Shown here piece by piece: positions 26,459-34,935 of a stretch of 64,000 nucleotides of DNA (position 1 is its first letter; each line of letters begins with the position of its first letter). The stretch is taken from contig CP166960.1 of NCBI GenBank assembly GCA_041447175.1, forward strand, positions 1,316,509 through 1,380,508, given 5' to 3'. Source of the DNA: Candidatus Bathyarchaeia archaeon (GTDB lineage Archaea; Thermoproteota; Bathyarchaeia; Bathyarchaeales; Bathycorpusculaceae). The notes beneath the pieces are model-generated. The model searched no databases, was not told the origin of the DNA, and saw nothing but the letters and a program-made list of their open reading frames with translations. Position numbers and translations under genes: made by a program.

Positions 26459-26860
26459 AGGCAGAGGATAACCAAACGCCGATTCTTCGCCAGCATCTTA
26501 CACTCGAAGAACCTTTTTCTTCATGATTCTCGGGTTGAATACTTTTGCCTTGTATCTGTATTTTTTGTTGTGTTCAGGCAGATTTTGAACTTTTTTATTT
26601 CGGTTTATTTTTCTGTCAAGCGCAGTACAGAATGCGATCAGTGTTTTTCAGTTGGCGGTCTGGAAATCTTACTGACAAACCTTTTCATCTTTTAGGGTAT
26701 TTCGTCTGTACTACACGCGTGTTGTGGCTGCGGTTATGCGAAGTGTAACCTTCTGGTTGCCGATTAAAGTTGGCTACATCATTATTCAAGTGGTTGGGCA
26801 CAGCAGTTGTTGAAGGTTGAAGTTCGCCAGAAAAATGAGGCTAAACAAAAAAGGAAACCG
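26459..26860. other. Intergenic region without a supported gene
   Basis: After the hairpin at 26483 this T-rich stretch shows no convincing coding frame, tRNA or repeat. Frames here are rich in Cys, Phe and Trp with no ribosome site. Confidence 0.5.
26483..26521 (+). terminator. Hairpin plus T-run terminator
   Basis: TTCTTCG (26483-26489) pairs with CGAAGAA (26505-26511), and a T-rich tract follows directly. It lies 24 bases after the stop of the 66-residue gene. Confidence 0.5.
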
Positions 26861-26983
26861 ATGCGCACATTGAAATGGAGACAGAAGGATAGCTATATTG
26901 GGAGTTTGAGGTTTAACTTTAGGGAGGTTGCCACCAAAACAGATAAAAACACGGGGGGCGTCCATGAAAATGGCAATCGGTGA
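26861..26983 (+). CDS. Possible small upstream ORF before eL38
   Basis: A 40-residue frame starting ATGCGCAC, preceded by AAGGAAA and ending in TGA six bases before the eL38 start. The peptide is basic (MRTLKWRQKDSYIGSLRF...) and no family is recognised. The tight spacing would allow translational coupling. It could equally be chance, and the annotation is weak. Confidence 0.25.
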   Translation: MRTLKWRQKDSYIGSLRFNFREVATKTDKNTGGVHENGNR

Positions 26984-26988
26984 AAATG

Positions 26989-27183
26989 ATGCCTGCTGAA
27001 GTAACTAACGTAGAAAAATTCGTCGAAATGAGCGCAAACGCCAAGTTCTGCGCGGTTAAAAGGCTGAAAGGCTCGGTTAAGTTGAAGCTTCGCACGCCAA
27101 GCACTTTGTACACGTTGAAGGTTGAATCTGGAAGAGCAGAGGAAACCATCAAGAAGCTTAAGTGTGAAATTAAGGAAGTTTAG
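26989..27183 (+). CDS. rpl38e: Eukaryote-type ribosomal protein eL38-like
   Basis: 64 residues matching eL38 along its length: an N-terminal helix (VEKFVEMSANA), then AVKRLKGSVKLKLRTPSTLYTLKV, where VK.K.R....LYTL is the hallmark stretch of eukaryotic L38e, and a final helix ending IKEV. The third in-frame ATG (26989) is chosen because GGTGA lies five bases upstream and it gives the family's MP start. eL38 is known from eukaryotes and some TACK archaea. No other ribosomal gene is nearby. The assignment rests on remembered family sequence, not a search. Confidence 0.75.
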   Translation: MPAEVTNVEKFVEMSANAKFCAVKRLKGSVKLKLRTPSTLYTLKVESGRAEETIKKLKCEIKEV

Positions 27184-27192
27184 CTTTTCTTC

Positions 27193-27213
27193 GCCACTTT
27201 GTGGCATCTTTTA
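27193..27213 (+). terminator. Hairpin terminator after eL38
   Basis: GCCAC-TTT-GTGGC (27193-27205) followed by ATCTTTTA, with more T-runs to 27241. It lies ten bases after the eL38 stop. Confidence 0.4.
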
Positions 27214-27341
27214 AATTCTATTTTTACGCAGCAGTTTTTTTGTAAGAAGTTTTTGTTGTGTTGCATTTTTGAATGTGGGAGAGATTTGGGAAAAAATTCG
27301 TAACTCATAAAAACACTCCTTTACGCCTATATAGATAGTGG

Positions 27342-28085
27342 GTGATGAAAATGAAGAAAATTGCCCTTTCCGCGTTTATATTGACACTTTTGGTTGCCTC
27401 AACAGCTGCTAGTGTTTTTGCGCAGCCTCAAGCTGTGCCAGGGGTTTATGTGGGGGACACATTCACGTATCAATCCATCTACTATTGGAACTCTACAAAC
27501 CCCAACGATGTTGTGCCGGCATACTTAGCAGCCCAAAATGAATCCACACTGCAGGTCACTGTGCAGCAGGTTGCAGGGTCTACTGCGGTTGTTGAAGAGG
27601 TTTTTACGTACAAGAATGGGTCACAGGTGTCTACTACTGAAACAGACGAAGTTAACAGCGGAATCACGGGGACGGTGCTGCTTTACGCGGCGAACTTGAC
27701 GGCGGGCAGCTTGCTTTTTCCAGGGTCAGAGTTGCCTTATGTTATAAATGGCACAAGTTTTCGCGACTTCGCAGGTGAAGCCCGACAAGTGAATCATATC
27801 GAGGTGAACAACACCGGCGGGGAAGACACAGCATATAGCTACATGGACCTTTACTTTGATAAACAAACAGGCGTTCTTATCGAATACTACTTGACCAAAG
27901 TCTACACAGAACTGCCAACCCAAACCACAACACAACACCTTGTTCTGCAGGACTCCAACGTGTGGACAATACCCGAGTTTCCAGCCGCACTAATGGTGCC
28001 ACTGTTTTTAGCAGCCTCAGCTGCGGGTTTAACGCTGGCAGTAGTTCAGAGAAAGCGCAGGGCAAGAGATGCCCCAGCAGCTTAA
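27342..28085 (+). CDS. Secreted protein with PEF-type C-terminal anchor
   Basis: 247 residues. A clear signal peptide (IALSAFILTLLVASTAASVFA) is followed by a beta-rich exterior domain starting VPGVYVGDTFTYQ. The C-terminus reads IPEFPAALMVPLFLAASAAG and ends in a basic tail. A PEF motif followed by a hydrophobic helix and Arg/Lys resembles the PEF-CTERM sorting signal processed by archaeosortases; no archaeosortase gene lies in the window. The first or second ATG could be the start. Function unknown. Confidence 0.75.
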   Translation: MMKMKKIALSAFILTLLVASTAASVFAQPQAVPGVYVGDTFTYQSIYYWNSTNPNDVVPAYLAAQNESTLQVTVQQVAGSTAVVEEVFTYKNGSQVSTTETDEVNSGITGTVLLYAANLTAGSLLFPGSELPYVINGTSFRDFAGEARQVNHIEVNNTGGEDTAYSYMDLYFDKQTGVLIEYYLTKVYTELPTQTTTQHLVLQDSNVWTIPEFPAALMVPLFLAASAAGLTLAVVQRKRRARDAPAA

Positions 28086-28333
28086 CCTGCATATCCGTTA
28101 ACGAGTCAGGTTAACCACCGTTTGCAAAAAGAATCCGCTTTCAGTTTTTTGAGATTCGGGCTGCTTTTCTGGTTTAGCGTTCAATTTTTGCTTCGTTAAC
28201 GTTTTTAAATGGGCAGAAAAGGCGGCGTTTGGTCAGGGGCGGCGGCTTTTGACTGAGCCAAAAGCGTAACATAACCAGCCATAATGCATGTAGTAAGAAT
28301 TCATATAGTTTTAAAGAAGGTGCACTCATAATT

Positions 28334-29611
28334 TTGGATGTGCCTCAAATGCGACCATCCGCCCGCGCCAAACGAGCCTTAACGCCAATCTTGGCTACGT
28401 TACTTATAATTGTGATAGCGGTAGCTGCAACCGCCGTAACCTACGCGTGGATTTCGACCAGTGTAGAAAACGCTACCGAGCAGGCGGGAGTGTTCCTGTT
28501 TGAAGCAAACGTAGCTTTCCCCACCCCAGACACCATAACCTTAGATATTGGAAACTCGGGAACCTCCGACGCACAGATTCTCGCCGTTTATGTAGCGGAT
28601 TCGTCGTCAAATTTTGAAAGCCAAACTTTGTCTGCTGCGATTCCGGTTCCGGCAGAAGAAATAATCAGTTTCAACATAACTTATCCTTGGACTGAGGAAG
28701 GCACATACAAGTTCAAGGTACTGTCCACTGCGGGACAACAAGCATTAACATATGTTGCCAAGGCACCCGCAGAGCCAATGGACACTGGGTCGCCCACGAG
28801 TCCCCCGACACCTACACCTTCACCTACGCCCACTCCAACCCCAACGCCCACTCCAACACCTACAGCAACCCCAACGTCTACGCCATCACCGACTCCTACA
28901 CCTACGCCAACCCCAACACCAACTCCGACGCCTACACCTACACCATCACCGACACCAACGCCTACTCCTACCCCTACGTCCACCCCAACTCCAACGCCCA
29001 CCCCGACGCCAACCTTAACATCAAACCCGAACAAACCAGTAAACATCAAGTTCACAGCGGAGGGATTGAAAAACTTCTCAGGCGGAACCATAGTCACCAT
29101 TGACGGCACACCCTACGACTACTATGACTTGCCTTGGACAACTTTCAAGTGGGTTCCAGGAACGACCCACAAAGTGGAAGCATCAACGCCTCTTAAAGGC
29201 TGGGATGACAACATCTTCAGGTTCGTCAGTTGGACCAACGGTAACGGACTGAAAGAGGTTTCAGGAACTTTTACAGTACCCGAAAAAGACACAACAGTCA
29301 CAGTAAACTACGAGCAGACAACCGTAACCATAAACTTCGCGACAACAGAGATGTCTAAACTAAGCGGCGGAATAGTCCTTGTAATCGATGAAGTAGGATA
29401 CGACTACTGGGATTTACCCTCAACTTATTTCATATGGGAAAAAGGAACAACCCACACTGTAACAGCCGTAACACCACTCTTAGGCTGGAACCACCTTATC
29501 TATACCTTCTCCAGCTGGACCAACGGCAACGGACTAGAAAAGGCCTCAGGAACATACAAGACACCGGACACAGACGCTAACGTTATAGCAAACTATGACT
29601 CAAGCAAATAA
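28334..29611 (+). CDS. Archaellin/type IV pilin-like N-terminus with Pro-Thr linker and twin beta repeats
   Basis: The N-terminus carries a class III-type signal ([14 protein letters not shown], then [17 protein letters not shown]), the hallmark of archaeal pilins cut by the prepilin peptidase. A beta domain follows (~35-150), then a ~75-residue Pro/Thr/Ser linker (TPTPTP type). Two ~85-residue repeats finish the protein, each with SGG..V.ID...YDYWDLP, T.H.V.A.TPL.GW and SWTNGNGL. Start is TTG at 28334, after AAGGTG; ATG at 28349 is the alternative. It is probably a surface or pilus-like adhesin subunit; size and linker make it an unusual pilin. Confidence 0.7.
   Translation: MDVPQMRPSARAKRALTPILATLLIIVIAVAATAVTYAWISTSVENATEQAGVFLFEANVAFPTPDTITLDIGNSGTSDAQILAVYVADSSSNFESQTLSAAIPVPAEEIISFNITYPWTEEGTYKFKVLSTAGQQALTYVAKAPAEPMDTGSPTSPPTPTPSPTPTPTPTPTPTPTATPTSTPSPTPTPTPTPTPTPTPTPTPSPTPTPTPTPTSTPTPTPTPTPTLTSNPNKPVNIKFTAEGLKNFSGGTIVTIDGTPYDYYDLPWTTFKWVPGTTHKVEASTPLKGWDDNIFRFVSWTNGNGLKEVSGTFTVPEKDTTVTVNYEQTTVTINFATTEMSKLSGGIVLVIDEVGYDYWDLPSTYFIWEKGTTHTVTAVTPLLGWNHLIYTFSSWTNGNGLEKASGTYKTPDTDANVIANYDSSK
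28797..29016 (+). repeat. Low-complexity CCNACN repeat encoding a Pro-Thr linker
   Basis: A hexamer-like run of Pro-Thr (and Pro-Ser) codons in the pilin-like gene. A similar but separate run lies in the cobalamin-binding protein gene near 36.8-37.05 kb. Both are likely extended linkers and possible glycosylation sites. Confidence 0.85.
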
Positions 29612-29636
29612 TGTGAAGAAGGAGAAAAAGGTTCGT

Positions 29637-30332
29637 TCACCTTTTTACATCAATCAACAGATTTCCCGTTACAGGTTTGGATCGTTGCACAGTAAGCATA
29701 GACCAACTAGCTGCAAAAGCACCCTGCTTAGCACTCAAAGCGGTGTCGCCGCCGGCAATGACAACCACATCGCCCTCCTTTGGGTCAAGATGCCCATGGA
29801 TCAAACGGGCAGCATCAGGAAATGCCACTTCAATGTCTTCACTGACAGATTCAATACGCAAACGTCCGTCCTGAAAAACAACGACCACTGCACAAAGCGC
29901 ACCCGCAGCAACTGCCATGTCACGCTGTTCAATGCCTGACCTTACTTTGCTGTTGCATCCTCGCACCAGAAAAGCAAAATTGAAGTCGTACCCAGACAGC
30001 TCTGACCGCAAAAACGCCACCCGTTTAGGAAAAAACCTCTCCAGTTCTCTCCAAATATGTAAACCTTCCACGGTTAGTACGCAACCGGCTCTGGAAATGC
30101 CCATCAAACCTGCATTGACTAACCTTTGTACTATAGTGCGGATGGCGCCTTCGCCGACAGCTATCTGTTCTGCAAGGCGGTTACGTCCGATTCTTCCTTT
30201 TGACATGAACTCCAAGGCACAAAACAAGTGGAAAACTCCAAAGGATAAAGGAGGACCGGGAGCTTTCACTTCCACTAAGCGTTCAAGGAACTGTTTTAGT
30301 GCAGTCCCTGTGTTACTTTCGTCTCCATACAT
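29637..30332 (-). CDS. Winged-helix protein, DUF4443-like
   Basis: 231 residues from the ATG before YGDESNTG (the longer frame adds 61 residues that overlap the upstream permease gene). An N-terminal winged helix is visible (FGVFHLFCALEFM, GRNRLAEQIAVGEGAIRTIVQRLVNAGLM, GCVLTVEGLHIWREL). The C-terminal half has VAAGALCAVVVVFQDGRLRI and GDVVVIAGGDTALSAKQGA, resembling archaeal DUF4443 proteins. It is the last gene of the leftward cobalamin-uptake operon, 23 bases past the permease start region. It may be a second regulator of this island or a ligand-sensing protein. Confidence 0.65.
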   Translation of the reverse strand: MYGDESNTGTALKQFLERLVEVKAPGPPLSFGVFHLFCALEFMSKGRIGRNRLAEQIAVGEGAIRTIVQRLVNAGLMGISRAGCVLTVEGLHIWRELERFFPKRVAFLRSELSGYDFNFAFLVRGCNSKVRSGIEQRDMAVAAGALCAVVVVFQDGRLRIESVSEDIEVAFPDAARLIHGHLDPKEGDVVVIAGGDTALSAKQGAFAASWSMLTVQRSKPVTGNLLIDVKR

Positions 30333-30355
30333 TTTTTGTGTCACCTCCCAAGATT

Positions 30356-31105
30356 TTAAACACTGGTTTTCTTTAGCACAAACACGCTTGCCGCAAAGAA
30401 AGCCACACCAAAGCCTATCAGCAACACATAGGATAGCCAAGGGAAAGCTTGACCTAAACCGGCTGCACGCAAGGTTTGACTCGCTGGAGTAAGGGGCAAG
30501 ATGTAGAGCACCCATTTAGCGGCTTCAGGCATTGCATCTAAGGAGAAGAAGGTACCGCAAAGAAAAGTCATCGGCAGAATCACTAGACTGTTGAAGGTGC
30601 TCATGCCCTGATGCGAGTTTATCACCAACGCCACCAGCACACCAAACAGTGCAAACACAAAGCACGCCGTAAACAGACTCAGCAGAAAGACGGGGCTGAC
30701 GATTATGGAGGGTTCAAGAAACAGCCCCACAAGCAGGATTGCCAAGGAGCTTATTAGCCCACGCACTACTCCAATCAAAGCTTTTCCAGTAACAATGGAA
30801 TACAGGCTAACAGGCGACATCAGCAGTTCGTCGAAGCTTTTGTAGAAGAACCGGTCCACTTGAAGCTTGGAGGAGGCTCCGCTGAAACTGGTCGAAAAAG
30901 CCGTCAACGCAACAATGCCAGGGATAACGAACGCTAAGTAGCTGACGCCTTCAAAGCTGACGTCGCGTCCCAACCCGTAGCCAAAAGCCACCAGGTACAA
31001 AAGAGGCTGAATTAGGCTGGTGGCAACTACTGCGCGCCAGTGCCGCTTCAGATTTCGCAAATCCATCCACAAAACAGAATAAACATCACTAAGGGCAGTC
31101 AGCAT
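30356..31105 (-). CDS. ABC-2 type transporter permease (DrrB-like)
   Basis: 249 residues with six hydrophobic segments. It starts VLWMDLRNLKRHWRAVVATSL and contains QVDRFFYKSFDELLMSPVS and LVILPMTFLCGTFFSLDAMP, the pattern of drug/polysaccharide-type ABC-2 permeases. The start ATG overlaps the ATPase stop by one base (TAATG). It sits at the distal part of the chelatase-btu-cbiZ operon. Whether it exports a corrinoid-related compound is unknown. Confidence 0.85.
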   Translation of the reverse strand: MLTALSDVYSVLWMDLRNLKRHWRAVVATSLIQPLLYLVAFGYGLGRDVSFEGVSYLAFVIPGIVALTAFSTSFSGASSKLQVDRFFYKSFDELLMSPVSLYSIVTGKALIGVVRGLISSLAILLVGLFLEPSIIVSPVFLLSLFTACFVFALFGVLVALVINSHQGMSTFNSLVILPMTFLCGTFFSLDAMPEAAKWVLYILPLTPASQTLRAAGLGQAFPWLSYVLLIGFGVAFFAASVFVLKKTSV

Positions 31106-31971
31106 TATGCGTCACCTACTCTTTGACCTGTTAACTCTACAAAGACATCTTCCAAGTTTGAGTCACGGATAGTCACGATTTTTGCCTCCGACCCCAAAGT
31201 CTGCACGTAAACATTGGCGCTGGCGCGGTCGGCAAAATACTTGTAACACGTCTCTTTGCCCACAAGGGATTCCACTGCAACCAACCCCAACTTTTCACGC
31301 AACGCCAACGGTGTATCCAACGCTATCAGTTGCCCATGATGCATGATACCTACGCGGTTGCAGAGGGCTTCAGCTTCCTCGATGTAGTGGGTTGTGAGGA
31401 AAATTGTGGTGCCATCCAGATTCAGGCGGCGCACCAAATCCCAAAGGCGACGTCGCCCTTGAGCATCCAGCCCTACTGTGGGTTCATCCAAAAACAGCAC
31501 CTTCGGGTCATGCAGCAGAGAACTGACGATAGCGGCTCGTTTTTTCATGCCCCCCGAAAGCGTGTCAACCATGCGGTCAGCGTATTCGGTAAGCTCAACG
31601 TACTCAAGCAGCTCTTTGATACGGCGTTTCCGCTCTGCCCCACCCAAATGATGCAGGCGCGCATGGAACTCCATGTTTTCGCGTATGGTTAAATCGCGGT
31701 CTAAACTCAGGTGCTGCTGAGCTACGCCAATTACTTTTTTTACTTTGTCAGCCTTGCTCACCACGTCGTAGCCGTCTATCTGCACCGAACCAGACGTGGG
31801 TTTAGTGAGGGTAGTCATGACACGTATGGTGGTGGTTTTACCTGCACCGTTAGGTCCTAGGAAACCAAAAATTTCTCCTGAACGAACAGTCAAATCTAAG
31901 TTGTTGACGGCGTTTAATTTGCCGTAGGTTTTGGTTAGTTTTTCAGCGACTATGAATTCACTCAACTTCAT
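31105..31971 (-). CDS. ABC transporter ATP-binding protein (DrrA-like)
   Basis: 288 residues with Walker A GPNGAGKTTT, signature LSGGMKKRAAI, Walker B VLFLDEPTVGLDAQG and TTHYIEEAEALC, closely matching daunorubicin-type (DrrA) ATPases, including the short C-terminal region. It lies 13 bases downstream of cbiZ and is coupled to its permease. The link with cobalamin genes is by position only. Confidence 0.9.
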   Translation of the reverse strand: MKLSEFIVAEKLTKTYGKLNAVNNLDLTVRSGEIFGFLGPNGAGKTTTIRVMTTLTKPTSGSVQIDGYDVVSKADKVKKVIGVAQQHLSLDRDLTIRENMEFHARLHHLGGAERKRRIKELLEYVELTEYADRMVDTLSGGMKKRAAIVSSLLHDPKVLFLDEPTVGLDAQGRRRLWDLVRRLNLDGTTIFLTTHYIEEAEALCNRVGIMHHGQLIALDTPLALREKLGLVAVESLVGKETCYKYFADRASANVYVQTLGSEAKIVTIRDSNLEDVFVELTGQRVGDA

Positions 31972-31984
31972 CTCTCTCCCTTGT

Positions 31985-32743
31985 TTAAGTTGGGTTTTTT
32001 ATGCCATCATGCTTTTTGAGTGCCTCAGCAACCGCAATTTTGGTTGTGGAGCCAATTAACTCGCCAATTTTGGTGTGCCCACTTGCCAACATGAGCGGTT
32101 TACCAAGTTTACCTGAAGCAACAATAACATTGTCGGTTCCGGTACCTGTTGCTTGGTTATTGCTGTAGGTACTTTGCACATCTAAATCTTGAAGGGCTGC
32201 GGTTTTGGCTTCGGTTGCCGTTATGACAGCACGCGCCATGGCACCTCCGCGTAAAGCAGCGTTGGTAAGAAGAATGACGTTTATTGTTCCTGCTCCAACA
32301 AATTTGCCGTTTCGCTCCACATAAGACGCCACATCCACGCCGGTTCGCAAAGCGTTGCCCTTTGCTCCTGCGGTGGCTAAACAGCAAACTGTTAATTCTT
32401 CATAGGTTTTTTCGCAGACTGCTAAGTTATCCATATCCACGCCTGTCCCCAAAAACGCAATAGACCGAGGAAGGATGCCCAAGGTTAAAGGGAAATCGTG
32501 TTTGTATGCACGGAAATTTTGCATTGTGTATTCGGAGAGTTTCAGTGGAGTGTAAGTGTTGCCGATGTAGGGCACTTTTTTGTAGCCGTCCAAAGTAGAA
32601 AGCACCCTGCGTGGCTCGCCAAAGCTGACAAGTAAAGTGTTTAGCCGAAAGCCCTTGTAGATGTGGTAGATTACTTTGGCGTCCACGTCCGTTAACGATG
32701 TTTTGATTTCTTTTTCACTCAATTTTTCGTTATAGTTATTCAT
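31985..32743 (-). CDS. cbiZ: Adenosylcobinamide amidohydrolase CbiZ
   Basis: Removes the aminopropanol side chain from adenosylcobinamide, giving adenosylcobyric acid for archaeal corrinoid salvage. Family motifs are present: CLATAGAKGNALRTGVD, NAALRGGAMARAVITATEAK, and STYSNNQATGTGTDNVIVAS. 252 residues is normal. It follows btuD in the uptake operon but after a 294-base gap that looks structured (see that entry), so it may have its own leader. Its presence shows the cell scavenges cobinamides as well as building the ring. Confidence 0.92.
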   Translation of the reverse strand: MNNYNEKLSEKEIKTSLTDVDAKVIYHIYKGFRLNTLLVSFGEPRRVLSTLDGYKKVPYIGNTYTPLKLSEYTMQNFRAYKHDFPLTLGILPRSIAFLGTGVDMDNLAVCEKTYEELTVCCLATAGAKGNALRTGVDVASYVERNGKFVGAGTINVILLTNAALRGGAMARAVITATEAKTAALQDLDVQSTYSNNQATGTGTDNVIVASGKLGKPLMLASGHTKIGELIGSTTKIAVAEALKKHDGIKNPT

Positions 32744-33037
32744 TTTTTGGTCCAGTCCTTGTTATTTTCTTTTTTTCGCCTGACCTCCCAGTAAGCCCTC
32801 GACTTGCTGGGGAAGCGACGGTCGTTGTTGTTTCTTGATGTTCTCAGTAGCCAGTCACAGCCCGTGTTCAACGGTCACCTGCAACCCTTCAATTGTGTTA
32901 TACTGCGCAGGGTTAACGTCTTTGAGACAATGCCATCGCCGACGGTCGTTGACCGTGCTAGGGCAAGGATAGAGGGCACAGTCTCTGTGGGAAATGGGGT
33001 GAAAGCTGCCCTGAGTTGCGTCATGACGTTCTTTCCG
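32744..33037 (-). other. Non-coding, hairpin-rich leader between btuD and cbiZ
   Basis: No supported gene. Inverted repeats include CCCAGTAAG/CTTGCTGGG (32787-32795 and 32803-32811, one wobble), ACGGTC-GTT-GACCGT (32942-32956) and CACAG-TCT-CTGTG (32977-32989). GACGGTCGTTG also recurs at about 32816. I could not find the B12-box of known cobalamin riboswitches. It may be a structured 5' leader of cbiZ. Confidence 0.35.
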
Positions 33038-33868
33038 TTATGCATAGTTAACTGCAAGTTGAGCGTGCGACCGCAGTTTTCTTGCCTCAATTGCTTGGGA
33101 CGTTAAGGGTAAAACCTGAGGACGCCCCAAAATTGAACTGGTTACTTTACAGCTGATGCCGTAAACCGCGTCAATGTTTTCTTCTGTTAATACCTCTTCA
33201 GGGGTGCCTAACGCGAAAATCTGTCCATGCCGCAACATCACCATTCGGTCGGAGAAACGGCTAGCCAAGTTCAAGTCGTGTATAGAAACGATAACTGAAC
33301 GGTCATTGGTTTGAGTTAAGCTCTTGAGCATGCACAGAATCTCAAGTTGATGCTTTATATCAAGAGAGCTTGTGGGTTCGTCCAAAAGCAGAAACTGTGG
33401 CTGCTGAGCAAGGGCACGCGCCATGATGACTTTTTGTTGTTCACCGCCGCTGAGCTCACTGAAGTGCCGCATTGCTAACTCGCCGATTCCCAGAAAATCC
33501 AGTACTTCTGCAACTATCTCATTGTCTCGTTCGCTTAGGTTCCAGTGGATGTAGGGTTTTCTTCCCATCAACACGACATCGAAAACGGTGAAAGCAAACG
33601 CGCTTGTGGAGTTCTGAGGAACATACCCCATTATTTTAGAGAGCTCTTTTAGGCTGAGCTTCGTCGAGTCCTGCCCGTCAATTAGCACTGTGTTTTGCGT
33701 GGTTTTCAAGATGCGGTTTATGCATTTCAGCAGGGTGCTTTTGCCAGAGCCGTTTGGCCCTACGATGCTCAAAATTTCTCCGGGTTTCACCTCTATTTCG
33801 ATTTCTTTTAAGACTTGAAATCCAGCGTAGCTGAACGAAAGTTTATTTATTTCAAGTTTCATCGCCAA
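33038..33868 (-). CDS. btuD: Cobalamin/iron-siderophore-type ABC ATPase (BtuD-like)
   Basis: 276 residues with Walker A GPNGSGKSTLL, signature LSGGEQQKVIMARAL, Walker B FLLLDEPTSSLDIKH and VSIHDLNLASRFSD, typical of BtuD/FecE/FhuC ATPases. The TTG at 33868 is well spaced from GGAGG; an ATG two codons in (33862) is the alternative. It overlaps the end of btuC by ten bases. The cobalamin rather than siderophore assignment follows from the neighbours cbiZ and the chelatase. Confidence 0.85.
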   Translation of the reverse strand: MAMKLEINKLSFSYAGFQVLKEIEIEVKPGEILSIVGPNGSGKSTLLKCINRILKTTQNTVLIDGQDSTKLSLKELSKIMGYVPQNSTSAFAFTVFDVVLMGRKPYIHWNLSERDNEIVAEVLDFLGIGELAMRHFSELSGGEQQKVIMARALAQQPQFLLLDEPTSSLDIKHQLEILCMLKSLTQTNDRSVIVSIHDLNLASRFSDRMVMLRHGQIFALGTPEEVLTEENIDAVYGISCKVTSSILGRPQVLPLTSQAIEARKLRSHAQLAVNYA

Positions 33869-34935
33869 CTTTGCCTCCTTTTACTTACTAATATATAAAT
33901 GAAGAATGGGACACCCAACAGCGAAGTCACAATTCCAACGGGTAACTCCGCGGGTTGAAGAATCAGCCTACCCACAGTGTCGGAGCATAAAAGCAAAACC
34001 GCACCAATCAAGGCGGCTGAGGGGATAAGGAATCGGTGGTCGCTTCCAATCAGCATTCGGGCAATGTGGGGTGAAATTAAGCAGACAAACCCGATGACTC
34101 CTGTGAAAGCGATTATTGTGGCAGTTGCCAAAGTCTCTAAAACCATGGTTATCGCGAGGACTCGTTTGGAGTTGACGCCTAGACTGGTCGCCACATCCTC
34201 GCCCATGCTTAAAACGTTGATGTTCCAAGATTGAAACACCATAAGAACCACCGTAATCACCACAATGGGTACAACAATCATGATGCTTTCCCAAGTTGCC
34301 GAGTTGAGTCCACCCATGAGCCAGAAAACCACCGCCCGCACGGCTTCATGTTCGGGGGCAATGTACTGAATGAGGGAGAGCAAAGCAGAGAACAGAAAAC
34401 CTATAGCGACACCCGCCAAAATTATGGTTTCTGTCGATATGCCCCTTAAGCGGGCAATTCCATAAACAAGCAGCATAGCAAGCATGCTGAAAACAAAGGC
34501 GTTAGCAATAACCAAGTAGTTGCCGATTCCGGCAATGACGCCCACGCCGAAAACGATGGCTAGAGCGGCGCCAAACCCTGCGGCTGAAGAAATCCCCAGA
34601 ATGTAGGAGGAAACAAGGGGATTGCGCAACACACCTTGCATTGTTGCCCCTGAAGCGGCAAGACCAGCTCCAGCGATAATTGCCAAAGCGATGCGGGGAA
34701 GCCGCAGGTCCATGATGATGGTTTGCGTAAGGCGGGTTCCAGGGTTGATTCCTAGGGTTGGGAAAAGCTTTGCGAAGATAACATGCATAGCCTCGTTGAA
34801 GCGTGGAGAACCAGCGCCGAGGCTAACTGAAACAACAATAGCTACAATTAAAGCTAAAAAGATGGAAACTATGGCAAGAATTTTGCGTTTCTTGCCTTTC
34901 TTGTAGAGGCTGTTTAGTTCAGCGGCTGTTGTCAT
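33859..34935 (-). CDS. btuC: FecCD-type permease (BtuC-like)
   Basis: 358 residues with about ten helices. Motifs of the FecCD family: [64 protein letters not shown] and [20 protein letters not shown]. The start overlaps the stop of the binding-protein gene (ATGA). With its ATPase and binding protein it forms a BtuCDF-like importer for corrinoids. Confidence 0.88.
   Translation of the reverse strand: MTTAAELNSLYKKGKKRKILAIVSIFLALIVAIVVSVSLGAGSPRFNEAMHVIFAKLFPTLGINPGTRLTQTIIMDLRLPRIALAIIAGAGLAASGATMQGVLRNPLVSSYILGISSAAGFGAALAIVFGVGVIAGIGNYLVIANAFVFSMLAMLLVYGIARLRGISTETIILAGVAIGFLFSALLSLIQYIAPEHEAVRAVVFWLMGGLNSATWESIMIVVPIVVITVVLMVFQSWNINVLSMGEDVATSLGVNSKRVLAITMVLETLATATIIAFTGVIGFVCLISPHIARMLIGSDHRFLIPSAALIGAVLLLCSDTVGRLILQPAELPVGIVTSLLGVPFFIYILVSKRRQSWR

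Noticed and set aside
26545..26748. Plus-strand frame of 67 codons in the gap before eL38
   Set aside because: Cys/Phe/Trp-rich composition, no ribosome site, follows directly after a probable terminator.
28797..29016. CRISPR array or satellite
   Set aside because: The repeats are hexamer-type coding repeats without spacers; no cas gene or spaced direct repeat was seen anywhere in the window.
28681..29109. Minus-strand Val-Gly repeat frame opposite the Pro-Thr linker
   Set aside because: Pure antisense of the CCNACN repeat in the pilin-like gene; low complexity by construction.
32744..33037. Known-type cobalamin riboswitch upstream of cbiZ
   Set aside because: I could not find the conserved B12-box sequence on the transcribed strand.
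32875..33090. Minus-strand frame of 71 codons in the btuD-cbiZ gap
   Set aside because: Overlaps the btuD end, has no recognisable domain or ribosome site; the region looks more like structured RNA or a leader.
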